Positions 28,976-38,547 of a stretch of DNA of 64,000 nucleotides are shown piece by piece (positions within the stretch are counted from its first letter, which is position 1; every line of letters begins with the position of its first letter). Origin of the DNA: Undibacterium sp. CCC3.4 (GTDB lineage Bacteria; Pseudomonadota; Gammaproteobacteria; Burkholderiales; Burkholderiaceae_D); NCBI RefSeq assembly GCF_034347425.1, contig NZ_CP133779.1, forward strand, positions 2,480,001-2,544,000, given 5' to 3'. The notes below the pieces were generated by a model. It saw nothing but the letters and a program-made list of their open reading frames with translations. It had not been told where the DNA came from and ran no database searches. A program made the position numbers and the translations under genes.

Positions 28976-29521
28976 TTATCGGATTTGCGCGTAAAACCCC
29001 GTCGTTCAGAGGCTGTCGCAAAAGGGTTTTCAGTCGGTATCATTACTCCAACTGGCCGACATGTCATTCCCCCATGCTCTCGCCTCGTCATTCCCCGTGC
29101 AGGCGGGGAATCCAGTGGCACGACAGTGCCTTCAGGGTGGGAGGGTCGATCAAGGGCACTTTTTTCTGTTAAATCAACACGTCCTGCTGCGCCTGAGCAG
29201 CACAGAGATAAAAGGCGCGTGCGCGCCACTGGATTGCCGCCTGCGCGGCAATGACGAATTGGGCGGCTGGGTGGATGCGCAATCGACCTGACTTGTGGGT
29301 AATGATCAGCGCGCTTTTGCGCGGGAACCTGGCGGCGTTCGTGCTTAACTGAAAATGCCAGAAATCATGCTGTTTTCAGTGCTAAAAACGATACTGGGTT
29401 CCAGCCAAAAGCATGCGGGACTGACGAGGTATGCGGTGTTTCAGGTGTGAAAAAGCGTCCATCAGGCTTTTGCGACAGCCTCTGAAGGCCGGGGTTTCAA
29501 ACCCTGGTCAGATTTTTGATG
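28976..29521. repeat. Composite repeat: type A element (A3) with nested type B
   Basis: Left shoulder ATCGGATTTGCGCGTAAAAC, type A end AGAGGCTGTCGCAAA at 29008, a reversed type B element (about 29090-29260), the remainder of type A, mirrored end TTTGCGACAGCCTCT (ending 29483), then GGCCGGGGTTTCAAACCC and CAGATTTTTGAT. The same composite occurs in opposite overall orientation of its B part at 36725-37189. Nothing else is recognisable in 28684-28975 or 29522-29967. Confidence 0.75.
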
Positions 29522-30015
29522 AATTCCGCGATGCCACGTGTATGACTATTTTGGCACCGGCGATTAATGTGACGAGCTTGGTTTGATCGCTGCCCAGTCG
29601 AGTTGCGAAAACAGCTGATGTGCTCAGCGCTTGCTCAGCGAGTTTTCTCAGCTTGGGTGAATTTCTTGCAAGCCTGCGAAACTTACTGGCACACAGGACT
29701 CAGCAGAAATCGAACAAACGCATAGCGTGATAACGCTTTATTCTGCGCAATATTTGCCCACTCGCTGGTAAACACGAATCAAATAGTCATTGCTATGCAA
29801 AACGCCTGAGTGTGTAGTGCGCTGATGGGGCGACGTGGCGGGTGACAATGCTGTCATCCAAAATTTTTACCGTTGCGGCCCAATCAAGCCGTTCGTCGGG
29901 TAAAATTGCCAGCGACAGACAGATCGATTATTTTCAGGGCAGGTGCTGAACACGCCTCAACCAGTGGATGAGTACGACGTCCTTATGTCGTGCTGAATAT
30001 CTGTCGGAGGCCGAT

Positions 30016-30366
30016 ATGGACACTACCTCTCCACATCAAGCGGACAATCCACAATCTTGCGCTTTATACCGTTTGTACGCGTTTCAATCGACGCTAGAAA
30101 CCTTGCGTGGCGTATCAGCGCAAACCATCGCCGCCATAGGTTACGACCAGTTACTCGATGAATTGGCCGATATTTGCGCAGCCTTCGATGAGTTGCATGC
30201 TGTTCGCCACGAACTCACTGTCCTTCAAGCTGCTTTTGCCACTTTGCTCGAACTGCTGGAAAAAGCCGGCGATCAGCGCTTGGCATCAACTGGTTTGCAA
30301 GCGGTGTTGGAGCCATTTTCTATAAGGCAGGGGGCTTGTTTGGAGCGGGTGAGCGCATTGTTGTGA
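30016..30366 (+). CDS. Hypothetical protein, small helical
   Basis: A 116-residue protein I do not assign to a family. The start is the ATG at 30016 with GGAGG five bases upstream; the longer frame (29968) lacks a ribosome site. It is predicted all-helical, with two long amphipathic stretches (LYRLYAFQSTLETLRGVSAQ, HELTVLQAAFATLLELLEKA), and is faintly like the short DUF1484 proteins of Ralstonia and relatives (weak, from memory). It stands alone between a repeat block and a gene-poor stretch. Confidence 0.5.
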   Translation: MDTTSPHQADNPQSCALYRLYAFQSTLETLRGVSAQTIAAIGYDQLLDELADICAAFDELHAVRHELTVLQAAFATLLELLEKAGDQRLASTGLQAVLEPFSIRQGACLERVSALL

Positions 30367-31126
30367 GCCGGATTATGCGTGATTCGCGGCTCAACGACGA
30401 AAAATGATACGCTCAGGCCGCTGTCGGGTTTTCATAAGTAAGGCACGGCCATTCGTAAAATACGAGCTTTGGGTTTGACATCAAGTTGGCGAGCGAATCC
30501 GCGCTGTCCCAAGATTTTACGTTCTTCAATCCATTGCTCCAAATCGCAAGCGGATGATAATAGCCATCAGATCGAACCGATGTTGGCGGAATTAGTCCAG
30601 TATTTGTTCGGACAAGCTAGTCATTCGCAAGCTGATATCGACTACTTTAGTGCCGTTTTCCGGTATTGGCGCACGTTGCCGAACTCTCATTGGTCGATGC
30701 TGGTGTCCTCTAAACCATGGCACATTGCTTGAAAATGCAAAGTGACCGAGCTTGCGACACGCTGCGTAAGCAGACCAGAGTTATCAAATCCGTAGTGAAA
30801 TTCCCACCACTTCCTGATGCGCTGCTCGTAGGCCGCAGATGCTTGTCCACGCCACGAAAATGCAAACAAATTAGCCCCAAAAAAAAGAAGAGTAACGTGG
30901 GCCGCTACGTTTTTAACTCGATACCCGAAAACTTGATTCCGGGATATTGTTAGATTAATAAAATTTCTGTTTATCAATATTTATTTTGAAATAGATTAAA
31001 TTAGTTGATTTAAAGGTATTATTCTAAGTTGAAAATTTGTTCAGTTTGTAACGTCATTCACGATGTATGCCTGAGAGGGAAAAGCTCAGGTATAAATAAT
31101 TCCAAAGAAAAATAATTAAGGATTCA
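30367..31126. other. Gene-poor stretch with unidentifiable ORF fragments
   Basis: No complete gene is credible here. The minus strand has a short open run reading CDLEQWIEERKILGQRGFAR then QLDVKPKARILRMAVPYL (about 30435-30545), and the plus strand has EPMLAELVQYLFGQASHSQA within a short frame (about 30570-30730). Both look like ends of displaced genes. The last 150 bases are AT-rich and probably hold the promoter of the HNH gene. Confidence 0.4.
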
Positions 31127-32050
31127 ATGCCTTCACTAGATTTGTCGAGCGAACATTTGGCAGCACTTAGCTGGTTTCAATCAAAGGCTGGAAAAACAGT
31201 GAGTTGGGCAGAGCTGCAAAATGGGCCAAGTATCCTAACGATTTCAGCAAAGGGTATTTATAAGCCGCAATCCTTACCTTATGCGCTTTCGGTACGCCAG
31301 GGCTTAGATAGCCCATATATCGACGAAGAACCTCAATTCCAGTCCGATGGCAGTTGGCGATATCGTTATGCGCAAGAGGAACAAGCTAAAAAAAACGCAG
31401 ACGAACTATTTACTAATCAAGGTTTACACGCCTGCATGCGTGATGGCATTCCTGTCGCCGTTCTGAGGCAAGTTAGTAAAAAACCAGATACCCGTTACCA
31501 TGTCCTAGGCTTAGCTAGAGTGGTTGATTGGGCCCAAGGAGTTTTTACGCTCAATAGTACAATGCTCGATGTACCATTTTTGAAATTAGATAAAGCGAGT
31601 GCGACTTCTGAGGATGCTCTAAACCCGTTCCATCCTTATGATCCTAATCATGTCGACGATGCGCGAGTCAAAGTCATGCGCGAAATTACGGCAAGGCAAG
31701 GGCAGGCTGCGTTTCGTAGTGGTTTACTGACAGCTTATCGAGGGCGATGTGCGATTTCTGGTTGTGACGTCAGTGACGTACTGGAAGCAGCGCACGTGAC
31801 GCCTTATCTTGGACCGGAAACCAATTGCGTAACAAACGGCATGTTGTTGCGTTGTGATTTTCATACTTTATGGGACAAGGGTTTATTGTATTTAGAGCGC
31901 GATATGTGCGTACAAGTGCATGCTCGTCTGGGTGGTACTGAATACGCTACGTGGAATCAAAAAACTGTTTTTATTCCTGAATCAGTATCTCAGCAACTGT
32001 CGCCAGAAGCTTTGCAGGCGCATCGAGATTGGTGCTTACAAAAACGCTGA
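31127..32050 (+). CDS. HNH endonuclease with N-terminal SRA-like region
   Basis: A 307-residue predicted nuclease. The C-terminal HNH_2-type domain is complete: LLTAYRGRCAISGCDVSDVL, LEAAHVTPY (His223), TNGMLLRCDFHTLWDKGLL (Asn237, His246). The N-terminal 150 residues (KGIYKPQSLPYALSVRQGLD, GIPVAVLRQVSKK, YHVLGLARVVDWAQGVF) resemble the base-reading SRA-like domains fused to HNH in modification-dependent restriction enzymes; this part is inference. AAGGATTCA precedes the ATG. It stands in the accessory island beside Wadjet, with no methylase nearby. Confidence 0.75.
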   Translation: MPSLDLSSEHLAALSWFQSKAGKTVSWAELQNGPSILTISAKGIYKPQSLPYALSVRQGLDSPYIDEEPQFQSDGSWRYRYAQEEQAKKNADELFTNQGLHACMRDGIPVAVLRQVSKKPDTRYHVLGLARVVDWAQGVFTLNSTMLDVPFLKLDKASATSEDALNPFHPYDPNHVDDARVKVMREITARQGQAAFRSGLLTAYRGRCAISGCDVSDVLEAAHVTPYLGPETNCVTNGMLLRCDFHTLWDKGLLYLERDMCVQVHARLGGTEYATWNQKTVFIPESVSQQLSPEALQAHRDWCLQKR

Positions 32051-32148
32051 TGTTATTGGCTCACGTCAAATAAAAGGCGGTGCTTTGCTGAATGTTCTGT
32101 AACGATTAATTGTTGCATACAGGCAGCTTCTTTTCGTCATTCGCTTCA

Positions 32149-32202
32149 TGAAATGTAGCAAAAAAAACCTATTGAGGTGTTCGAAATAACTTGACCACTA
32201 CA
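32149..32202 (+). mobile_element. Orphan right-end fragment of the IS3 element
   Basis: The segment GAAATG-TAGCAAAAAAAA followed by CCTATTGAGGTGTTCGAAAT and AACTTGACCACTACA matches the last 54 bases of the complete IS3 copies (GAAATGGCAGCAAAAAAACC..) with a few substitutions. The rest of the element is absent. It marks an older insertion or a deletion end. Confidence 0.8.
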
Positions 32203-32207
32203 GTAAG

Positions 32208-32510
32208 TTATTTTTTTAATGGCGGCCACTGCCTGCGTGCGTGAATGACGTTCGCCACTTCCACCAGCTCCGGCGTCTCCCGGTAGAACACAATGTAATT
32301 GTTCCTTACAAGCATCTCGCGCATGCCTTTGACGCGGGGTGACGCCTTGTAGAGCTTCGGGTGATCGGGCAGCTTCGCAGCCTTGGCCTCGATCTCGTCT
32401 ATTCACTCCTGGGCGGCGTCGGGATTATGTTCGGCAATCTCCGCGACAAGTTCCATCAGGTCGGCCCTTGCTTGGGGCCGCCATTCATAGCGCGGCTTTG
32501 CGCGTGGCAT
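32208..32510 (-). pseudogene. ParE/RelE-family toxin with in-frame stop
   Basis: The frame reads MPRAKPRYEWRPQARADLME, LVAEIAEHNPDAAQE, a TGA at codon 36, then IDEIEAKAAKLPDHPKLYKA, SPRVKGMREMLVRNNYIVFY and RETPELVEVANVIHARRQWP to a normal stop. Apart from the one stop codon the protein is full length (100 residues) and matches ParE-type toxins, including the R..YIVFYR and HARRQWP ends. Family members normally have a helical residue at the stop position, so a single mutation probably inactivated it. The start overlaps the antitoxin gene by 26 bases. Confidence 0.82.
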
Positions 32511-32952
32511 GCTGCTTCCGTTTGGCATCGATCACCGCTTGCGCGTCGGCCATGACTTGTTCATTGGAGAGGTTAGGGCGCGGGTCGGCCAGCGACGCGG
32601 CGACCTTTTCGCGCACCCAATCGTTATGCGCCTTCGCCTCGAACGCGCTGCGCATCCGTTCCGATGCGTCTGGACGAACCCGCGTCGTCTTCATGCCTGC
32701 CTGGTCAAAATCGGCGGCGTGAACGTGATAATCGGAAATACCGATACCCTTGAGATAGCTCACCAGCGTTTCAAACTTGCGGAACGACCGCACAGCGCCG
32801 CGCCTGACCGCCAGCGTCCGTTCGGCCGTGCCGTACTTGACGACGACGCCCCAGCCTCCGGCGTGGCCGATAACGTCCGCGCCGAGCACGATTCCGGCCT
32901 CGACGAGCCGTTCCAGGGTCATATGGTCGATCGTGTCGTGGGTAATTGCCAT
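32485..32952 (-). CDS. Antitoxin with ParC-like and PaaA2-like parts
   Basis: A 155-residue intact antitoxin. The N-terminal ~95 residues (MTLERLVEAGIVLGADVIGH, GGWGVVVKYGTAERTLAVRR, SFRKFETLVSYLKGIGI) look like the ParC-type partition/stability domain. The C-terminal ~45 residues (NDWVREKVAASLADPRPNLS, NEQVMADAQAVIDAKRK) match the PaaA2-type helix that wraps ParE toxins. The start ATG at 32952 is chosen over 32997 because MAITHDTIDHMTLERL is the usual beginning. It overlaps the ParE pseudogene, with which it forms one operon. Confidence 0.8.
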   Translation of the reverse strand: MAITHDTIDHMTLERLVEAGIVLGADVIGHAGGWGVVVKYGTAERTLAVRRGAVRSFRKFETLVSYLKGIGISDYHVHAADFDQAGMKTTRVRPDASERMRSAFEAKAHNDWVREKVAASLADPRPNLSNEQVMADAQAVIDAKRKQHATRKAAL

Positions 32953-33070
32953 AACTGCACCTTTATACCTTGGAATAGTCAGTATTAGCGTAACCAATTA
33001 ATCATAGTTTGACAACCTACATTGATTGAATATGTGCGCTTGCTTGACATATGTCCCCCTTCTGCGTCAT

Positions 33071-33090
33071 TGCCATGACATGTCATGGCA
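33071..33090. promoter_or_regulatory. Perfect 20-bp palindrome
   Basis: TGCCATGACATGTCATGGCA lies about 120 bases upstream of the antitoxin-toxin start in an otherwise empty gap. It may be the operator of that operon or of the ImmA-type gene on the other side. Near it, GTGTCCGGGATTTTGTGTCA (33119-33138) recalls IS256-type ends but is not otherwise supported. Confidence 0.4.
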
Positions 33091-33375
33091 GACATGGTCC
33101 CGATACAGCTCACGGGGGTGTCCGGGATTTTGTGTCAACGCCGATTAAATTACATGTTCGGCATCCGGTCGCCGCACGCTATACCAGTTCGATTGTTGCC
33201 TGTTGCGAAAGTTCGCAGAGTTTTCCACTTCGCGGTACGCGCCGTGACGATGTGCGTCTTGGCCTACGCATTACCAACTATCGTGACACAGAGGGCTGGC
33301 CAAATTTCACACCTAGCATTGGTCGAATACGTTTTGCAAGTCGCAGATACGAGCACGTGTCAAGCAGGAGTAAGG

Positions 33376-34506
33376 TCAACTTCTGAGCTCCAAATGAAGC
33401 GCAGTTGCGTCTGCCAAGGAGATATCTAAAATTTGTTTAATATATCCGGCACCCATGTCACGCTCACGAATCATCACTCTCAAAGCACGAAAGAAATCAG
33501 ATTGAAATCCCTTATCTACTGACGCAATATAGTCAGATGGGGGTGGGGGCAGTGGGTCGAATAATGCCTCGCTGACCAATGGAAATTGCTTTGAAACTTG
33601 ATTGCGAGCTATATGAATCGATTTTTCATCAATCCCAATTGATGGCAATGGGAAGTTTCGAACGTAGCTTTCTACCTGTTTATATACAGTGAAAAGAGAA
33701 ATGCTATGGTGAGTCGCATGCTTTTGTAATGCTGCAATTTTTCCGTGCGTTGTTCTTGCACGGACCACGTCTTGATATGCGATCTGAGCGCACGCATTTG
33801 GAAATAGTAAGACGCCTGCAAATGCATCAGCGAAATCCTCTCCCTTTTCAGTGCCAACTAGCGCGGGTGTATATACATGCGCTAATTCGTGAGCCATCCA
33901 AAATTTGAAGTCTTCAATGCTTGTATCGAGGTTAAGAAAAATAAAGGTAACTTTTTCTTCTGGCAAATGAATATGCATCGCATTTTGGTGCTGCTTTTTT
34001 TCACCCCAGAGTACAGGCACGAGTACCGCACCAACTTCTTTGAATTGACCAATCAGGTGATGGTAATCTAAAACAGTTTGATCACTTAATCCAAGCTTTG
34101 AGCGAACCTCACTGACGGCTTGCTGTAACTGTGTGTAATTTTCACTTGGATTTGATAGTTGAGGTCTTAATGTGTGGATGCCTTGCAAATATGGGACAAG
34201 GGGCTTCAGTAACATGCCAATAGCGCGGGCATTTTCAATATGCGTTTCTGTCGTCTTTGTCCCCGCTCTTTTGCGAAAGGCGATTACGGGTAGGGTATTT
34301 TCCTCTTGTTGCACCAACTGATCAAAAGAAAGTTTGAGCAAAATTGCCAACTTTAACAATTTTTCTGGACGTGGGAAATCGACGCCTTTCAGCCAATTGC
34401 TTACTGCTTGGGCACTTACACCTAGTTGTTTCGCCAAGGCAGCTTGGCTAAGGCCTTCTTTTTGGAGTGATGCCTGAATATTTTGCTTGCATAAGATTTT
34501 ATCCAT
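33376..34506 (-). CDS. XRE helix-turn-helix protein with ImmA/IrrE metallopeptidase domain
   Basis: A 376-residue fusion. Residues 1-65 are a Cro/CI-type HTH (LSQAALAKQLGVSAQAVSNW), and residues about 150-250 an ImmA/IrrE M78 domain with HELAH at 206-210 and the third ligand Glu in GEDFADAFAG (223). Such single-chain proteins act as stress regulators or sit beside toxins and phage genes; cleavage of a partner repressor is the known mechanism for ImmA. No partner gene is adjacent. The ATG with a modest ribosome site at 34506 is accepted. Confidence 0.83.
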   Translation of the reverse strand: MDKILCKQNIQASLQKEGLSQAALAKQLGVSAQAVSNWLKGVDFPRPEKLLKLAILLKLSFDQLVQQEENTLPVIAFRKRAGTKTTETHIENARAIGMLLKPLVPYLQGIHTLRPQLSNPSENYTQLQQAVSEVRSKLGLSDQTVLDYHHLIGQFKEVGAVLVPVLWGEKKQHQNAMHIHLPEEKVTFIFLNLDTSIEDFKFWMAHELAHVYTPALVGTEKGEDFADAFAGVLLFPNACAQIAYQDVVRARTTHGKIAALQKHATHHSISLFTVYKQVESYVRNFPLPSIGIDEKSIHIARNQVSKQFPLVSEALFDPLPPPPSDYIASVDKGFQSDFFRALRVMIRERDMGAGYIKQILDISLADATALHLELRS

Positions 34507-34607
34507 AGTCTGAGATTATCTACTTGTCGATAAGTCGCGTCAAGTTTCATCAAGTTTTCTGCGCTTTCACCATAAACATTTCCAAAACACCATTTTTAAC
34601 AGGATTG

Positions 34608-34645
34608 CTGTGCTCTGATTTTCCCGGACACCTCAACAGGTGGAA
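34608..34645 (+). mobile_element. Possible left-end remnant of a related IS3 element
   Basis: CCCGGACACCTCAACAGGTGG resembles the left end of the local IS3 copies (TACGGACACCTCAATAGGAGG) in phase with a TGT about 16 bases before it. The following bases to 34779 do not encode a recognisable transposase. This is a weak match of about 20 bases. Confidence 0.3.
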
Positions 34646-34779
34646 AATGCAGGCACGCCATCGCAGTTAATTCTGCCCGAACAAGCGGCTGCATGCAGCT
34701 CGCTGCAACGACAGAACAGGCGGAGTGAGAGTGCTGGATTCTGGCCGTGAAGGCTAATTCAAAGTGCTTAATCGTTCCA

Positions 34780-35697
34780 TCATCCCCATTCGCCCCCATC
34801 CTTGAATTTTTCAATCAAAAAATCCACAAACACGCGCATCTTGGGCGTGGCAAACTTGCTCGGTAAAAAAATCGCATAAATGCTGTTGCCGAACCTACCT
34901 TCTGCACGGTACGCGGGCAAGATCACGCTGACGTGTCCGGCCCGCAAATCCTCGGCGATGGCGTAAGTCGGCAGCAAGCCGATGCCGATGCCATCGAGTA
35001 CGGCTCTGCGCAGGGATTCGCTGCTGTTGACGGAGAACCTGCCCGTCACGCGGATCTCGCGGCTTTCGCCATCGCGCGAAAAGCGCCAGCTGGCCTCGCG
35101 CGTCAAACTGTTGACCATACAGTTATGCGCGGCCAAATCCTCGAGCGTGGAGATGGGCGTGTGGCTGCGCAAATAATCGGGGCTCGCACAGAGCACGTAA
35201 TCGAGCCCGGCCAGACGGCGTGCCACAAAGCTGTCGATCGGTTTTTCGGTAAGCCGGATCGCGATGTCGAAGCCTTCTTCGACCACATCGACATAGCGGT
35301 CGATTAAGGTGAGTGCGACGCTGATGTCAGGATAGGCATTGAGAAACTGTCCAATCAAATGGCTCAGGTGCAGGTTTCCGAAGGCGACCGAGGTCGTTAC
35401 CCGCAAATGCCCGCGTGGCATCGACTGCAGCCCCTCGAGAGCGCTGCGTAATGCGGTGGTTTCCTCAGCGATGCGTAAGCCATGCTGGTACGCCAGCTCG
35501 CCGGCCTCCGTGAGCGCGAGATGGCGGGTGGTGCGGTTGAGTAACTTGGCCCCCAGTGTTTCTTCCAGCCGCCGCACCTGTTTGCTCACGGTGGATTTGG
35601 TCGATCCGCTCACGCGCGCAGCTTCGGAAAAACTTTTTAGTTCGACCACTTTCACAAAGATAAAAATATCCGACACGTTTTCAGAAAGGATTTCCAT
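34780..35697 (-). CDS. LysR-family transcriptional regulator
   Basis: A 305-residue LysR protein with the N-terminal winged helix (KSFSEAARVSGSTKSTVSKQ, VRRLEETLGAKLLNRTTRHL) and a substrate-binding domain (GHLRVTTSVAFGNLHLSHLI, LDGIGIGLLPTYAIAEDL). It groups with the CrgA/AaeR-like branch in which EamA or efflux genes are divergent neighbours. The start at 35697 (MEILSENV) has GGAG nine bases upstream. It is divergent from the EamA gene with a 105-base shared gap, so it probably regulates that gene. Confidence 0.88.
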   Translation of the reverse strand: MEILSENVSDIFIFVKVVELKSFSEAARVSGSTKSTVSKQVRRLEETLGAKLLNRTTRHLALTEAGELAYQHGLRIAEETTALRSALEGLQSMPRGHLRVTTSVAFGNLHLSHLIGQFLNAYPDISVALTLIDRYVDVVEEGFDIAIRLTEKPIDSFVARRLAGLDYVLCASPDYLRSHTPISTLEDLAAHNCMVNSLTREASWRFSRDGESREIRVTGRFSVNSSESLRRAVLDGIGIGLLPTYAIAEDLRAGHVSVILPAYRAEGRFGNSIYAIFLPSKFATPKMRVFVDFLIEKFKDGGEWG

Positions 35698-35802
35698 TGT
35701 TTCTCCAGTGGACACAGATTTGTTCTTTTTCACCGTATTGTATTGCATCCGTATGTTAATTATCCTGAATCTTTCCAGCGCACAACCCCCTCAGGAGAAT
35801 TC

Positions 35803-36702
35803 ATGAAAACCCTTACCGCCAATTTTGCTTATCCAGCCTTGCCCGCCATGTTGCTTCCCTTGCTGTTCATCATCATGTGGAGTTCGGGTTACGTCGTGGG
35901 CAAGCTGGCACTTCCGTTTGTCGGCCCCTACACTCTGATCTTTATCCGTTTCGCCAGTGCGGCGCTGATCTTGCTGGTCGTGTCGCTGCTTACCCAGGCA
36001 CCTTGGCCAAAAACGCGCGCCCAGTTTGGCCATTTAATCGTCGTCGGCCTGCTGATCCAGGCGCTCCAGTTTGCCGGTCTGTACAGGGGCCTCGGCCTGG
36101 GCGTGTCGGCTGCTGTTGCCGCTCTGATCGTCGGCACCATGCCGGTGTTGACGGCGCTCGGCGCGACCCGCTTCCTCAACGAAAAGCTTGGCCGCGTTGA
36201 ATGGTTTGGCCTGATAGGCGGTCTGTTTGGTGTCGCGCTGGTGGTCTATGAGCAGCTCGGCAATGCGACAGCGGCCAGCCTGCCAGCCTATCTGTATGTC
36301 GTCCTGGCACTGGTCGGTATTAGTGCCGGTAGCCTGTATCAGAAGAAGTTTTGCTCTGGCATGGACTTGCGCACCGGCGGCTTCGTCCAGCTCACCACGG
36401 CAGCCATTGTGATGTTCTTCCTGGCCGACCATTTCGAAAATCTGGCTGTGCAGTGGACCCCGACCATGATCTTCGCTTCCGGCTGGTTATCGCTGGTGAA
36501 CTCGATCGGTGCCATCAGCATTCTGTTCATCTTGATGCGCAAAGGCGAAGCGAGCAAAGTCGCTGGCCTGTTTCATTTGATTCCTGGAGTCACCGCACTG
36601 ATGGGCTTTGTTTTTCTCGGTGAAACCTTCAGCGCAATGAATGCCGTCGGGTTCGCGATCACCGCCTTGGCGGTCTATGCCTGCACCCACGTCAAGAAAT
36701 AA
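35803..36702 (+). CDS. EamA/DMT-family inner-membrane transporter
   Basis: A 299-residue protein with ten hydrophobic segments in two EamA repeats (first ending GVALVVYEQL, second GFAITALAVYAC). Typical pieces are LFIIMWSSGYVVGKLAL and FHLIPGVTALMGFVFLGETF. CAGGAGAATTC precedes the ATG. It is probably a metabolite or drug exporter controlled by the divergent LysR protein; the substrate is unknown. It is the last complete gene before the second composite repeat. Confidence 0.87.
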   Translation: MKTLTANFAYPALPAMLLPLLFIIMWSSGYVVGKLALPFVGPYTLIFIRFASAALILLVVSLLTQAPWPKTRAQFGHLIVVGLLIQALQFAGLYRGLGLGVSAAVAALIVGTMPVLTALGATRFLNEKLGRVEWFGLIGGLFGVALVVYEQLGNATAASLPAYLYVVLALVGISAGSLYQKKFCSGMDLRTGGFVQLTTAAIVMFFLADHFENLAVQWTPTMIFASGWLSLVNSIGAISILFILMRKGEASKVAGLFHLIPGVTALMGFVFLGETFSAMNAVGFAITALAVYACTHVKK

Positions 36703-36724
36703 TGACATTCGCACTGATCTGATT

Positions 36725-37189
36725 TATCGGATTTGCGCGTAAAACCCCGTCGTTCAGAGGCTGTCGCAAAAGCCTGATGGACGCTTTTTCAAACCTGAAA
36801 CATCGCATACCTCGTCAGTCCCGCATGCTTTTGGCTGGAACCCAGTATCGTTTTTAGCACTGAAAACAGCATGATTTCTGGCATTTTTTTTAAGCATGAA
36901 CGCCGCCAGGTTCCCGCGCAAAAGCGCGCTGATCATTACCCACAAGTCAGGTCGATTGCGCATCCACCCAGCCGCCCAATTCGTCATTGCCGCGCAGGCG
37001 GCAATCCAGTGGCGCGTACGCGCCTTTTATCTCTGTGCTGCTCAGGCGCAGCAGGACGTGTTCGTTGCACAGAAAAAAAGTGTCCTTGATCGACGTTTCC
37101 ACCCTGAAGGCACTAAGGTGCCACTGGATTCCTGCCTACGCAGGAATGACGAGTCGAGAGCAGGCCAGGTCGACTACGTATCCACCCAG
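36725..37189. repeat. Composite repeat: type A (A4) with type B, interrupted by IS3 copy 2
   Basis: Shoulder ATCGGATTTGCGCGTAAAAC, type A end AGAGGCTGTCGCAAA at 36756, sub-palindromes (CTTTTGGCTGGAACCCAG, GCCGCCAGGTTCCCGCGC), then a type B element (about 36985-37150) and GACTACGTATCCACCCAG, where the IS3 element is inserted. After the IS the repeat resumes as CAGTCGCCTAATTCGTC. The mirrored type A end is not found on the far side. Confidence 0.75.
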
Positions 37190-37240
37190 TGTAATGGTCT
37201 AATGTTTACGGACACCTCAATAGGAGGAATAATTACCTAA

Positions 37241-38427
<1,187 letters not shown>

Positions 38428-38547
38428 CCACTACACAGTCGCCTAATTCGTCTTCCTATTCATGTGAATGTTCCTGACAAAACTATAGGGTCTGTAGAAA
38501 AACAATGCAAGCTGCTTCCCCCGTCCAAAGGCATGGCGTGGCGCTGA

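Noticed and set aside
33108..33140. IS256-type terminal repeat (GGGGGTGTCCGGGATTTTGT)
   Set aside because: The match is to remembered consensus only, one end is seen, and no transposase remnant lies nearby. Kept only as a note to the palindrome entry.
34780..36702. LysR-EamA pair as an ampR-like regulator of the beta-lactamase
   Set aside because: The LysR gene is divergent from the EamA gene and more than 3 kb, with an IS element between, from the beta-lactamase gene, so a direct link is not supported.
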